Below are positions 26,994 to 35,759 of a stretch of DNA of 64,000 bases, in pieces. The position numbers and the translations under genes are program-made. The number at the start of each line of letters is the position of its first letter. The first letter of the stretch is position 1. A model generated the notes under the pieces. It did no database searches, had not been told where the DNA came from, and saw nothing but the letters and a program-made list of their open reading frames with translations. Source of the stretch: Chitinophaga pinensis. GTDB lineage: Bacteria > Bacteroidota > Bacteroidia > Flavobacteriales_D > Crocinitomicaceae. The stretch spans positions 1 to 64,000 of the forward strand of contig CAMCYF010000003.1 of the NCBI GenBank assembly GCA_945883825.1, written 5' to 3'.

Positions 26994-27638
26994 ATGGATT
27001 GGATTCAAAAATTACGCGATTCACACAAAGATTTTGAAAAAGGAAATCTAGCAAATGTTTTTGGAGAAAATCCTTTTGATGAATTCATAAAATGGTTTGA
27101 TGAAGCAAATGTTAAGAATGAACTAGAACCAAATGCCTGCTCTCTTTCAACTGTTTCGCCAGGCTCCTTAAAAGTGAGTTCTAGAATTGTATATTTGAAA
27201 GAATTAAGGGATTCTGAGTTTGTTTTTTATACAAATTATGGAAGCCAGAAAGGAACTGATTTAGAAAAAAATCCGATGGCAGCTCTTTTATTTTTTTGGC
27301 CTGGCTTAGAGCGTCAAATTCGAATAGAAGGTATCGTACAAAAAATTCCTGCTCTTGAAAGTGATGCTTATTTTGAAAGTCGCCCACGTCAAAGTCAATT
27401 GTCTGCTTGGGCCTCAAATCAATCTGAAAAACTCAATGACGGTCAAGATTTAATAACCAGATTGGAGGCATTGAATAGTCAATTTCCAGAAAAAGTTCCG
27501 CGTCCTCCGCATTGGGGTGGGTATGCTTTAAAACCAAACACTATAGAATTTTGGCAGGGTCGACCATCGCGTTTACACGATCGCTGTTGTTATGAATTTA
27601 TAGATGGAAAATGGATAAATTACCGTAAAAATCCTTGA
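26994..27638 (+). CDS. pdxH: Pyridoxamine 5'-phosphate oxidase
   Basis: A 214-aa FMN enzyme that oxidises pyridoxamine or pyridoxine 5'-phosphate to pyridoxal phosphate. Motifs seen are SSRIVYLKELRDSEFVFYTN, SQKGTDLEKNPMAALLFFW, RQIRIEGIVQKI, SRPRQSQLSAWAS and the substrate-binding C-terminus PPHWGGYALKP followed by FWQGRPSRLHDR. Length is normal. Its TGA overlaps the ATG of the M16 gene by one base, which implies coupled translation. Confidence 0.95.
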   Translation: MDWIQKLRDSHKDFEKGNLANVFGENPFDEFIKWFDEANVKNELEPNACSLSTVSPGSLKVSSRIVYLKELRDSEFVFYTNYGSQKGTDLEKNPMAALLFFWPGLERQIRIEGIVQKIPALESDAYFESRPRQSQLSAWASNQSEKLNDGQDLITRLEALNSQFPEKVPRPPHWGGYALKPNTIEFWQGRPSRLHDRCCYEFIDGKWINYRKNP

Positions 27639-28879
27639 TGAAACAAATTGAACCAAGTTGTCATGTTTTAAAAAATGGCGTTCGCGTTGTGTACTTGAAT
27701 GTTCCAAATCAAGTTGCCCATCTCGGCTATTTTTTTGCTGCTGGTTCGCGTTTTGAAAAAAAAGATGAGGTTGGCTTGGCGCATTTTCTTGAACACTGTG
27801 TTTTTAAAGGAACGACTTCACGCAAAGCACTCAATATTCTTTCGTGTATTGATGCTGTTGGCGGCGAACTAAATGCTTACACTGCAAAAGAAGATTTGTG
27901 TTTATACGCTTCATTCTCAAAAGAACATACTGCAAAAGCCATTAATTTATTATCCGACATTTCTATTCACTCTACTTTTCCTGAAAAGGAATTGGAAAAA
28001 GAAAAAGAGGTGATTCTTGACGAATTAAACTCTTATTTAGATAGTCCTTCAGATAAAATATTTGACGATTTTGAAGCAGAGTTATTTAAAAATCATCCCT
28101 TGGGAAATAATATTCTCGGTACAAAGGAAAGTGTTGAACATTTTACAAAAAAACACCTTGTTGCTTTCGTTTCTAATTATTTTACGGCTGACAATTTAGT
28201 GGTTTCGTATGTTGGAAATTTAGCTTACCCAAAACTTGAAAAATTACTTTTAGCTTCCTTAAAAGAAATTCCTCTAACAGGAAAGAGAGAAGTTCCCGCA
28301 GATTTTAATACGTATATCCCCTTTAAAAAGCGGAGTAAGGAAGCAAATTTTCAGTCGCATGCTGTTCTTGGCGGACTTGCTCCGAGTTACAAAAGTGATG
28401 ATCGAATGGCGATGTCTTTATTGATAAATATTTTAGGAGGACCTGCATTAAATTCACGTTTAAATTTATCTGTCCGAGAAAAATATGGATTGGCTTACAG
28501 TGTTGAAGCGAGTTACAATACATTTGCAGATACTGGTTTTTGGCAGATTTATGTTGGTTCGGAAGCAAAAAACATGAACAAAGCAATCGATCTTATTTAC
28601 AAAGAATTGCAGGTTTTTCAAACAAAAGAACTCTCATCTTTGCAGTTACAGCGTGCTAAGGCACAACTAAAAGGACATTTGGCACTTGGCATGGATTCTA
28701 ATGCTGGACTAATGCAAGGTTTGGGGAAAAGTTTATTGGCTTTTAATCAAATTGATACACTAGCAGAAATTCATCAAGGAATTGATAAAATAAGCAGTAG
28801 CCAACTACTTGAAATCTCAAGAAAATATTTTAAAAAAGAACTGCTCTCCGAATTAGTCTTTGATTTAGCAGATGCTTAG
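27638..28879 (+). CDS. M16-family zinc metallopeptidase (insulinase-like)
   Basis: A 413-aa peptidase with the inverted zinc motif HFLEH (His49, Glu52, His53) and distal ligand Glu129 in EVILDEL, exactly 76 residues after His53. The C-terminal M16 half carries the usual REKYGLAYSVEA pattern. The length fits the single-unit, processing-peptidase-like class that works as a dimer. No signal peptide is seen, so it is likely cytosolic. I use the ATG at 27638, overlapping the pdxH stop, rather than the TTG one codon earlier. Its stop codon lies in an inverted repeat shared with hppD. Confidence 0.9.
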   Translation: MKQIEPSCHVLKNGVRVVYLNVPNQVAHLGYFFAAGSRFEKKDEVGLAHFLEHCVFKGTTSRKALNILSCIDAVGGELNAYTAKEDLCLYASFSKEHTAKAINLLSDISIHSTFPEKELEKEKEVILDELNSYLDSPSDKIFDDFEAELFKNHPLGNNILGTKESVEHFTKKHLVAFVSNYFTADNLVVSYVGNLAYPKLEKLLLASLKEIPLTGKREVPADFNTYIPFKKRSKEANFQSHAVLGGLAPSYKSDDRMAMSLLINILGGPALNSRLNLSVREKYGLAYSVEASYNTFADTGFWQIYVGSEAKNMNKAIDLIYKELQVFQTKELSSLQLQRAKAQLKGHLALGMDSNAGLMQGLGKSLLAFNQIDTLAEIHQGIDKISSSQLLEISRKYFKKELLSELVFDLADA

Positions 28880-28906
28880 GTTAGTTAACTTTTAGATTCT
28901 AACCTA
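28877..28906. terminator. Inverted repeat between convergent M16 and hppD genes
   Basis: TAGGTTAG (28877-28884) and CTAACCTA (28899-28906) form a perfect 8-bp stem with a 14-nt loop. Each arm contains the TAG stop codon of one of the two convergent genes. T tracts are lacking, so it may act as a weak bidirectional terminator or a 3'-end stabilising hairpin. Confidence 0.4.
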
Positions 28907-30064
28907 CAAAGTTCCTCGTTTTTCTTGTTCTCGTTCAATCGATTCAAACAAAGCTTTAAAATTCCCAGCACCAAAACCTCTTGCACCCATTCGTTGTATA
29001 ATTTCAAAAAACAAGGTCGGGCGATCTTCCACAGGTTTTGTAAAAATCTGAAGTAAATAACCTTCTTCATCGGCATCTATCATAATGGAAAGTCTTTGTA
29101 ATTCTTTGATATCTTCCTTCATCATTTTCATGTGTTCACCCAAGCGCGCAGGTATTTCATCGTAATATGCTTGAGGTGGCGCCGATAAAAACTCAATTCC
29201 ACGGGCGCGTAAAAGTGATACCGTTTTAATGATGTCATCTGTTGCCACAGCAATGTGCTGAACTCCTGAGCCCTCATAAAAGTCTAAATATTCTTCAATT
29301 TGCGATCGTTTCTTTGCTTTGGCAGGTTCGTTTATCGGAAATTTAATGCGTCCGTTGCCATTGCTCATTACTTTAGACATTAAAGCAGAATATTCCGTGT
29401 GAATTTGTTTGTCATCAAAGGAAAGGAAATTTACAAATCCCATAACTTCTTCGTACCATTTCACCCAAGTATTCATTTCTCCCCAGCCCACATTTCCAAC
29501 CATATGATCAATAAACTTTAAGCCCACAGGACTCGGATTGTAATCAGAATCCCATTTCACAAATCCGGGTAAAAATTCTCCCGAGTAATTTTTTCGCTCA
29601 ATAAAAAGATGAACAGTTTCTCCGTAAGTATAAATTCCGGCACTCACAACTTCGCCATTTTCGTCATTTGTAACAAGTGGTTCTTGGTATGATTTAGCCC
29701 CTCGTTTCATAGTTTCTTCATAAGCGCTTCTGGCGTCTTCAACCCAAAGGGCAATAATTTTAACGCCATCACCATGTTTTTTTACATGTTCCCCGATTGG
29801 AGATTCACTTTTTAAGGCAGTTGTTAAAACCAAGCGAATTTTATCTTGCTTTAAAACATACGAAACACGGTCTTTCATTCCAGTTTCTAATCCTGCATAT
29901 GCATGAGATTGAAATCCAAAAGCTGTTTTATAAAAGTGCGCTGCTTGTTTTGCATTTCCAACGTAAAATTCTACATAATCTGTTCCAAGTAAGGGCAAAA
30001 AATCCTGAGCTCCCTCAAATATTTTTTCTAAACCGTATTCAATATTTTTTATCTCTTTATTCAT
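28904..30064 (-). CDS. hppD: 4-hydroxyphenylpyruvate dioxygenase
   Basis: A 386-aa iron(II) enzyme that converts 4-hydroxyphenylpyruvate to homogentisate in tyrosine breakdown. It has two glyoxalase-like halves. The iron ligands are recognisable in the second half: His in FIDHMVGNV, His in GSGVQHIAVATDDI, and Glu in PTLFFEIIQR near the C-terminus. The C-terminal GARGFGAGNFKALFESIE block is conserved in the family. It follows the homogentisate dioxygenase gene by 12 nt on the same strand, so two successive steps are co-transcribed. Confidence 0.94.
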   Translation of the reverse strand: MNKEIKNIEYGLEKIFEGAQDFLPLLGTDYVEFYVGNAKQAAHFYKTAFGFQSHAYAGLETGMKDRVSYVLKQDKIRLVLTTALKSESPIGEHVKKHGDGVKIIALWVEDARSAYEETMKRGAKSYQEPLVTNDENGEVVSAGIYTYGETVHLFIERKNYSGEFLPGFVKWDSDYNPSPVGLKFIDHMVGNVGWGEMNTWVKWYEEVMGFVNFLSFDDKQIHTEYSALMSKVMSNGNGRIKFPINEPAKAKKRSQIEEYLDFYEGSGVQHIAVATDDIIKTVSLLRARGIEFLSAPPQAYYDEIPARLGEHMKMMKEDIKELQRLSIMIDADEEGYLLQIFTKPVEDRPTLFFEIIQRMGARGFGAGNFKALFESIEREQEKRGTL

Positions 30065-30076
30065 CTATTGTTTTAA

Positions 30077-31234
30077 TTAATGTACCCAAGAATTCATATA
30101 ATCTGACATTTCTATACCTAAAGCTTGCTTTGTTAATTTTAAGGGTTTAAAAGTATCAATCATAACAGCAAGTTCTTTTGTTTCTTTTTGCCCAATACTT
30201 CTTTCATACGCTCCAGGATGCGGACCATGCGGAATTCCAGAAGGGTGGAGTGTTATTTGCCCTTTATCCACGTGATTTCTACTCATAAAATCACCATCAA
30301 CATAATACAAAACTTCATCCGAATCAATATTACTATGATTGTAAGGTGAAGGAATGGCATCTGGATGGTAATCATACATTCTTGGTACAAATGAGCAGAT
30401 TGCAAAAGCTTGTGTTTCAAAAGTTTGATGTACCGGCGGCGGTTGATGCACGCGTCCAGTTATTGGCTCAAAATTATGGATTGAAAATGCATACGGAAAA
30501 TTGTAGCCGTCCCAACCTACAACATTAAAAGGATGGTGCGCGTACACATAATCGTACATCGTATCTTCTTTCTTAATTTTTATTAAAAACTCACCATTTT
30601 CATTGTGTGTTTCTAGTTCATGAGGTGCGCGAATATCTCTCTCGCAATAGGGAGAATGTTCCAATAATTGTCCAAACCAATTTCTGTATCTTTTTGGAGT
30701 GTAAACAGGATGAAAAGATTGAATAATCAACAGCCGATTTTCTTCATTTTCGAAGTGCATTTGATAAATCATTCCTCTTGGAATTAGCAAATAATCGCCG
30801 TAAGAAAAATTTATATTTCCCAATTGTGTTTTTAATTTTCCACTTCCTTTGTGAATAAAAACAACCTCGTCGGCATCAGCATTCTTATAGAAGTAATCGG
30901 TCATCGATTTTTTAGGAGCTGCTAATTCTATGTAAACATCAGAATTTACTAGCATCGGAGTTCTACTTTCTAAATAATCATCTTTAGCTTCAACATTAAA
31001 TCCTTGTAGACTTCGCATCTGCATATTTTTATCCAAACCAATCTCTGGCGCCACAGATTTTTGCTGAACGATTTTTATTACAGCTGTAGGCGGTTGAATA
31101 TGGTAGAGTAAAGATGACATTCCATCAAATCCGATCGTTCCAAATAATTGTTCGTGGTAAATTCCACCATCAGGATTTTTAAAAACAGTGTGTCTTTTAG
31201 GCGGTATTTTTCCGAGTTTATGGTAAAATGGCAT
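30077..31234 (-). CDS. hmgA: Homogentisate 1,2-dioxygenase
   Basis: A 385-aa cupin-type iron dioxygenase that cleaves the homogentisate ring to maleylacetoacetate. The sequence carries the family blocks NPDGGIYHEQLFGTIGFDGM near the N-terminus and a C-terminal metal-binding region with HHPFNVVGWDGYNFPY, RVHQPPPVHQTFE and HPSGIPHGPHPGAYERS, rich in His and Glu ligands. It is shorter than the roughly 440-aa proteobacterial enzyme, as is normal for the Bacteroidota form. It leads the hmgA-hppD operon; the downstream isomerase and hydrolase genes are not in the window. Confidence 0.92.
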   Translation of the reverse strand: MPFYHKLGKIPPKRHTVFKNPDGGIYHEQLFGTIGFDGMSSLLYHIQPPTAVIKIVQQKSVAPEIGLDKNMQMRSLQGFNVEAKDDYLESRTPMLVNSDVYIELAAPKKSMTDYFYKNADADEVVFIHKGSGKLKTQLGNINFSYGDYLLIPRGMIYQMHFENEENRLLIIQSFHPVYTPKRYRNWFGQLLEHSPYCERDIRAPHELETHNENGEFLIKIKKEDTMYDYVYAHHPFNVVGWDGYNFPYAFSIHNFEPITGRVHQPPPVHQTFETQAFAICSFVPRMYDYHPDAIPSPYNHSNIDSDEVLYYVDGDFMSRNHVDKGQITLHPSGIPHGPHPGAYERSIGQKETKELAVMIDTFKPLKLTKQALGIEMSDYMNSWVH

Positions 31235-31275
31235 TTTATTTTGTTTTTAAAATCAAATAATTAGATCCTTTCATA

Positions 31276-31283
31276 CAAATTTA
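31276..31283 (-). promoter_or_regulatory. Candidate -7 element of the hmgA-hppD operon
   Basis: TAAATTTG on the minus strand matches TAnnTTTG and lies about 41 nt before the hmgA ATG. A -33 TTG at standard spacing is not evident. Confidence 0.35.
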
Positions 31284-31380
31284 AGTAAATCAATTCATTT
31301 ATATTACTCATGTAGATTAGCATTTTATCTAATGCAGTTTTTTTTTAAATTTTTTCAAGTCAAAAGTGATTTTAGAAAGT

Positions 31381-31388
31381 TAAATTTG
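31381..31388 (+). promoter_or_regulatory. Candidate -7 element for the threonine dehydrogenase gene
   Basis: TAAATTTG matches TAnnTTTG and ends 19 nt before the ATG at 31408. No TTG at the standard distance was found. Confidence 0.4.
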
Positions 31389-31407
31389 CACCAAGATATA
31401 TAAATAT

Positions 31408-32349
31408 ATGCCTAAAATTATTGTTATTGGCGCTTGCGGTCAAATTGGGATAGAACTAGTAATTGAATTGCGCAAAAAATATGGAATAACTGAGGTATTT
31501 GCTACGGATATTAAGGATGAATGTCCTGCGCTTATAGCAAATGGTCCGTACAAAAAATTGGATATTATAGACCGAGAGGATATTCGAGAGTTTATTATTT
31601 CAAATTCAATTCAAGAAGTTTATTTACTTGCTGCGCTACTTTCAGCAACTGCAGAACGAAAACCAGATTTCGCATGGAAACTAAACATGGAAGGATTATT
31701 TACTATTTTAGATTTAGCAAAAGAAGGATACGTAAAGAAAATCTTTTGGCCAAGTTCAATTGCAGTATTTGGACCAACAACTCCATTGGACAATACGCCT
31801 CAATATACAGTAATGGAACCAACAACAGTCTACGGAATTTCAAAGCAAGCAGGTGAGCGTTGGTGCGAATATTATTTCAATAGATTCAATGTAGATGTCC
31901 GAAGTCTTCGTTATCCAGGATTAATATCTTACAAAAGTTTACCAGGTGGTGGCACGACAGATTATGCAGTAGATATATTTTACAAAGCCAAAGAAGGAGT
32001 TCCATTCACTTGTTTTCTAAGTGAAAATACGGCTCTTCCTATGATGTTTATGGATGATGCAATTAAGGCAACAATTGATTTAATGGATTCACCTACTGAA
32101 AAAGTTAAAATCCGTTCGAGTTATAATTTAGGAGGCATTAGTTTTACACCAAAAGAACTTGCTGAAGAAATCCGAAAAGAATTACCAAATTTTAGTATTA
32201 ATTACGAACCAGATTTTCGTCAAGCTATTGCTGACAGCTGGCCTAATTCCATTGACGAAACGCATGCTCAAAATGATTGGAATTGGAAACATACATTTGA
32301 TTTAAAAGCAATTGTTAGGACAATGTTAGACAAGGTTAAAATTTCTTAA
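31408..32349 (+). CDS. L-threonine 3-dehydrogenase, extended-SDR type
   Basis: A 313-aa NAD-dependent extended short-chain dehydrogenase. It has the Rossmann motif IGACGQIG (6-13), the YGISKQAGE active-site segment with Tyr and Lys, and the upstream Ser in WPSSIAVFG. The blocks LRYPGLISYKSLPGGGTTDY and LPMMFMDDAIKATI are diagnostic of SDR-type threonine dehydrogenases, which oxidise threonine to 2-amino-3-ketobutyrate. The partner lyase gene (kbl) is not adjacent. The gene is monocistronic, divergent from hmgA and convergent with lnt. Confidence 0.87.
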   Translation: MPKIIVIGACGQIGIELVIELRKKYGITEVFATDIKDECPALIANGPYKKLDIIDREDIREFIISNSIQEVYLLAALLSATAERKPDFAWKLNMEGLFTILDLAKEGYVKKIFWPSSIAVFGPTTPLDNTPQYTVMEPTTVYGISKQAGERWCEYYFNRFNVDVRSLRYPGLISYKSLPGGGTTDYAVDIFYKAKEGVPFTCFLSENTALPMMFMDDAIKATIDLMDSPTEKVKIRSSYNLGGISFTPKELAEEIRKELPNFSINYEPDFRQAIADSWPNSIDETHAQNDWNWKHTFDLKAIVRTMLDKVKIS

Positions 32350-32374
32350 GAAAATAAAATCGAGTTCTATAAAA

Positions 32375-33991
32375 TTATTTCGATAATTTATTCTTGAGCT
32401 TTTTTGAAAATGCAAAGAGAATAATTAGTACCGCCACAAAAGAAAAACTTCTGCCAATATAATCCCCTTGCTGACTAAAAATAGTTTGAGTTTTTAAAAG
32501 AGGAACCGTAGCTGAGAGAACTGCTGGTTTCCAATAGGGTGTCTCTGCTATAACATCTCCATACTCATTAATTATTCCACTAGTTCCTGTATTTGCTGAG
32601 CGTATAACCCAACGTCTTGTTTCGATAGCTCTTAGTCGTGAAAAACTAAAGTGCTGTTTATAACCGGGAGTATCTCCCCACCAACCATCATTTGTCAATA
32701 CACACAAAAGTTCTGCCCCCTTTCTTACTTGGGTTGCTGTAAATTCACCGTAAATTGATTCGTAGCAGATAACAGGAGCGATGCTTGTTTTTTGTGTTTT
32801 AAAAATCTTTGGGGAATCTTCAACTCCTAAAGTTCCTGATGTCCCGCCATTGCTTAATGCAAGTTTTTCTAAAAAGGGAAGATAAGATGAAAAAGGAATT
32901 ATTTCTGCTCCCGGAACTAACTTTGATTTATGAATAAAGTCAATTTTTTTGTCTGAGGTCAAAAGCATAGAAGTATTATAGTTTTCGTAAAACCCACCGT
33001 TTGGAAGAGGAAATGAAGCATTTGATTTCTTTGTTTTAAAAAGATCGAAGGTAGAAGCACCAATTAAAAAATCTGTGTTTTTCCATTTATTTCCTTTTAA
33101 AGAGAGGTACTTAAAAAATGATTCATTCAATATATTTGATTCGACAAATCCAGTGCTTATCGCCGTTTCTGGTCCGAGGAGTAAGTCTACATCACTTGCG
33201 TATTTTTTCTCGGCTAATTTGAAAAACTTACTTAGTTGAGTCTCTACACTTGAATTGAGAGCAAATTTCTCGTTGTATGGATCTATATTTGGTTGAACAA
33301 TTACAACTTTATAATCTGCACCTTCTTCCCCTACAGGACCACCACTAAATCTGATAAAGAATGAACTTATTATTGGTATTAGTAAAATAAATCCAATCAC
33401 AATACATTGTTTCGTAAGCGGAAGAAATTTCTTACCATTATTCAAATACTGCTTTAGACATCTAAAAATTAAAACATTTAATATTAAAACCCAAATAGCA
33501 CCACCATGAACTCCAGTAAATTCAAACCATTGTATCCAGCTAGTTCTAACTGAAAAAACATTTCCTAATGCCAGCCAAGGCCATGAAATATCCCAATTAA
33601 AATGGAGGTATTCAAATCCAATCCAAAGAAAGATTAAGGAAAGATAACCCTGTTTTCTGCCGATATGTTTTTTTGCAAAATGAAATGCTTGGAACGTAAT
33701 GGACATCAAGAAAGAATTGGTAATTATAGCTGCGACTCCTCCATTAAAACTAGCATTGCAAACCCACCATGTCGTTCCGATATTGTAAATTAAAAACGTG
33801 ATGAAAGCATATAAAAAAACAAGAGCTGATTTCTTTTTATCAACTTGTATGAAATCTTCTACAAGTAAAAGAGGCACCCATGAAATAAAAACCAATATTG
33901 TTAAACTTCCAGTAAAAGGGAAGCAGAGAATCATTAAGACTCCACTTAATAGTGAAAACAAGTAACATTTCAGACGTGTTAGTTCTAGCAT
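32375..33991 (-). CDS. lnt: Apolipoprotein N-acyltransferase
   Basis: A 538-aa inner-membrane enzyme that adds the third acyl chain to lipoproteins. Several membrane helices fill the N-terminal half (about 10-215), followed by a periplasmic nitrilase domain. The catalytic triad is visible: Glu in LLLGPETAIS, Lys in IHKSKLVPGAE, Cys in APVICYES. A closing membrane helix lies near the C-terminus. The size is normal. Gene products here that would be its substrates include the M1 peptidase and the 10817-11647 lipoprotein. Confidence 0.93.
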   Translation of the reverse strand: MLELTRLKCYLFSLLSGVLMILCFPFTGSLTILVFISWVPLLLVEDFIQVDKKKSALVFLYAFITFLIYNIGTTWWVCNASFNGGVAAIITNSFLMSITFQAFHFAKKHIGRKQGYLSLIFLWIGFEYLHFNWDISWPWLALGNVFSVRTSWIQWFEFTGVHGGAIWVLILNVLIFRCLKQYLNNGKKFLPLTKQCIVIGFILLIPIISSFFIRFSGGPVGEEGADYKVVIVQPNIDPYNEKFALNSSVETQLSKFFKLAEKKYASDVDLLLGPETAISTGFVESNILNESFFKYLSLKGNKWKNTDFLIGASTFDLFKTKKSNASFPLPNGGFYENYNTSMLLTSDKKIDFIHKSKLVPGAEIIPFSSYLPFLEKLALSNGGTSGTLGVEDSPKIFKTQKTSIAPVICYESIYGEFTATQVRKGAELLCVLTNDGWWGDTPGYKQHFSFSRLRAIETRRWVIRSANTGTSGIINEYGDVIAETPYWKPAVLSATVPLLKTQTIFSQQGDYIGRSFSFVAVLIILFAFSKKLKNKLSK

Positions 33992-34076
33992 TATGGGTCT
34001 TTAATTTTGAAGTAAAGTTAAGCATTATGAACTTTAATAGTTCAAATTTTTTTGTTTCAGAAGAAGTTTTTGGCAT

Positions 34077-34110
34077 TAAAAAAGGCCGCTAACCAATGAT
34101 TGCGACCTTT
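34077..34110 (-). terminator. Intrinsic terminator of rplU-rpmA
   Basis: On the minus strand AAAGGTCGC pairs with GCGGCCTTT (nine pairs, one G-T wobble; arms 34102-34110 and 34081-34089) around a 12-nt loop. A run of Ts follows the stem. It sits 22 nt after the rpmA stop. Confidence 0.75.
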
Positions 34111-34131
34111 CAAATTTTAAAGAATTTTATC

Positions 34132-34401
34132 TTATGCTTGTGCTGTCTCTAATGTAACAATTGAAACAAAAGATCGATTGTCTTTCTTCTTGCGAAATTC
34201 TACAAGTCCATCAGTAAGAGCAAATAGAGTGTGATCTTTACCTATTCCTACGTTGGATCCTGGGTGATGATGTGTTCCTCGCTGACGAACAATAATATTT
34301 CCTGCAATTGCAGCTTGCCCGCCAAAGATTTTTACGCCAAGACGTTTGCTATGAGATTCTCTTCCGTTTTTTGAACTACCAGCTCCTTTTTTATGTGCCA
34401 T
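34132..34401 (-). CDS. rpmA: 50S ribosomal protein L27
   Basis: An 89-aa ribosomal protein whose N-terminus reaches the peptidyl-transferase centre. The sequence begins [20 protein letters not shown] and contains [20 protein letters not shown], both diagnostic. There is no Firmicutes-type N-terminal cleavage extension. It follows rplU by 37 nt in the standard L21-L27 operon. Between the genes lies a copy of a palindromic motif also found before rplU (34415-34428). Confidence 0.97.
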   Translation of the reverse strand: MAHKKGAGSSKNGRESHSKRLGVKIFGGQAAIAGNIIVRQRGTHHHPGSNVGIGKDHTLFALTDGLVEFRKKKDNRSFVSIVTLETAQA

Positions 34402-34414
34402 TGTTTTTTATTTT

Positions 34415-34428
34415 TTCCTAAAAATAGG
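34415..34428 (-). promoter_or_regulatory. Palindromic leader motif before rpmA
   Basis: On the minus strand CCTATTTTTAGGAA ends 13 nt before the rpmA ATG. It agrees at 12 of 14 positions with the motif before rplU (34774-34787). CCTA and TAGG can form a small hairpin. A shared regulatory role is inference. Confidence 0.35.
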
Positions 34429-34438
34429 GAAGGTTAAT

Positions 34439-34750
34439 TTATGCTTTTATTGTTTTAATTGTAATAGATGTAAATTGTTGACGGTGACCATTTCGTTTTT
34501 TATAACCTTTTCTACGTTTCTTTTTGAAAACGATTACTTTGTCACTTTTAACGTGATCATTTACTTCTGCGGTGATTATTGCACCTTCTATAGCCGGGGC
34601 GCCAACGTTGATTTGTCCATCGTTATCAATCAACAAAATGCGGTCAAATGTAAGTTTTGAACCAACTTCTGCTGCTAATCGATGTACGTAAACCTTTTGG
34701 TCTTTTTGCACTTTAAACTGCTGCCCTGCTATCTCTACAATTGCGTACAT
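34439..34750 (-). CDS. rplU: 50S ribosomal protein L21
   Basis: A 103-aa 23S-rRNA-binding protein, first gene of the rplU-rpmA operon. The sequence starts MYAIVEIAGQQFKVQKDQKV and has the Lys/Arg-rich KKRRKGYKKRNGHRQQFT block near the C-terminus, both typical of L21. Length is normal. A good Bacteroidota promoter (34792-34821) and a palindromic leader motif precede it. Confidence 0.97.
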   Translation of the reverse strand: MYAIVEIAGQQFKVQKDQKVYVHRLAAEVGSKLTFDRILLIDNDGQINVGAPAIEGAIITAEVNDHVKSDKVIVFKKKRRKGYKKRNGHRQQFTSITIKTIKA

Positions 34751-34773
34751 AATAGCTTATTTTTATTTATTAG

Positions 34774-34787
34774 TCCCTAAAATTAGG
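34774..34787 (-). promoter_or_regulatory. Palindromic leader motif before rplU
   Basis: On the minus strand CCTAATTTTAGGGA lies in the short leader between the rplU promoter and its ATG. CCTAA and TTAGG form an inverted repeat. It is nearly the same as the motif before rpmA, so it may be a binding site on the mRNA or DNA for regulation of this ribosomal operon. Confidence 0.35.
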
Positions 34788-34791
34788 ATTG

Positions 34792-34821
34792 CAAAGATAC
34801 AATTTTATTCTTTTACAACAA
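34792..34821 (-). promoter_or_regulatory. Promoter of rplU-rpmA
   Basis: On the minus strand TTG (34819-34821), a 19-nt spacer and TATCTTTG (34792-34799) match the Bacteroidota consensus exactly. The leader to the rplU ATG would be about 35-40 nt. Confidence 0.6.
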
Positions 34822-34827
34822 ACTTTT

Positions 34828-35747
34828 TTATGTTTTCTTGCTTCTAGCAAATAGTTTTGCTCCATAATTAGCCAAAACAACACCGATTAGAACAATGAAC
34901 ATTGCTGAAATTTGCCAATTTGAGATCGTTTCACCATAATAAAAACCAATAATTACCGCTACAATTGGAATAAAATAAGTTACTCCACTAGCAAAAAGAG
35001 CTGAAGAAACTCGAATAATACCATTAAAAAGAAAAACTGCAAGTGCCGTTCCTACAATTGCAAGAATTGCAATAGCATAAAAGCCATTCATTGCTTCTGA
35101 TTTTTCTGAAAAAACAGAAGCTGTGTTGAAATAAAAGAAGCCGAAAAGAGAGGGTAAAAAAACAAGTAGAAAGCCCAAGGAAGTTATTTCTGCTGCTGAG
35201 AATTCTTGCAATTTATATTTGATTGTATTCAAGCTTAGCCCGTATAAAAAAGTTGCTGTAATAATGGCAAAAATATGACTCCAGTCTCCTTTAAATGAGA
35301 CATTTTTTCCTGAAGAAATTAAAAAATAAATACCGATAGTTCCAATTATCGTTCCCACAACTTGAAATTTTGTCATGTGATTCGAAAACAGCACAAAGCC
35401 AAGTATTAGCGTAAAGATAGGAGTAAAGCTATTAAGCATCCCTGCAAAACCAGATGAGACCTCAGTTTCTGCATAGGTAAATAAAAATGCAGGAAAAAAA
35501 TTCCCGCAAAAGCCAACAATACATAAATACAGAAGCTGTTTTTTATTTTTTATTTTTTTAAATTGTAAAGTGATAGAGGAAGCAGAATCGAAGAAGCAAT
35601 TAACATTCTTAAATTTCCCACTTGTAGCGCGCTGAATATTTTTTCACCATTTTCAGTAAACATTCCTTTCTTCATCAGCATAAAAGAACTCCCCCATATA
35701 CAAGCAAGAATTAGAAGAAGAACCCAGCTTTTTAAATTTTTTGACAT
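34828..35747 (-). pseudogene. EamA-family (DMT) transporter, frameshifted in an A7 run
   Basis: Two adjacent minus-strand frames make up one EamA/RhaT-like drug/metabolite transporter. The first (35550-35747, 65 aa) starts MSKNLKSWVLLLILACIWGSS and stops just after an A7 tract. The second frame continues from that tract through GFCGNFFPAFLFTYAETEVS to the end at 34828. Joining them by a -1 shift, or by one extra A, gives a 306-aa protein with about ten membrane helices, the normal family length. An ATG at 35439 inside the second frame could make only the C-terminal repeat. A genuine inactivation, slippage at the A-rich site, or a sequencing error cannot be separated here. The remaining sequence is intact, with no other stops. 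Confidence 0.75.
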
Positions 35748-35751
35748 TGCG

Positions 35752-35759
35752 CAAAAGTA
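35752..35759 (-). promoter_or_regulatory. Candidate -7 element for the EamA gene
   Basis: TACTTTTG on the minus strand fits TAnnTTTG and ends 4 nt before the EamA start codon. No standard -33 TTG is visible. Confidence 0.3.
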
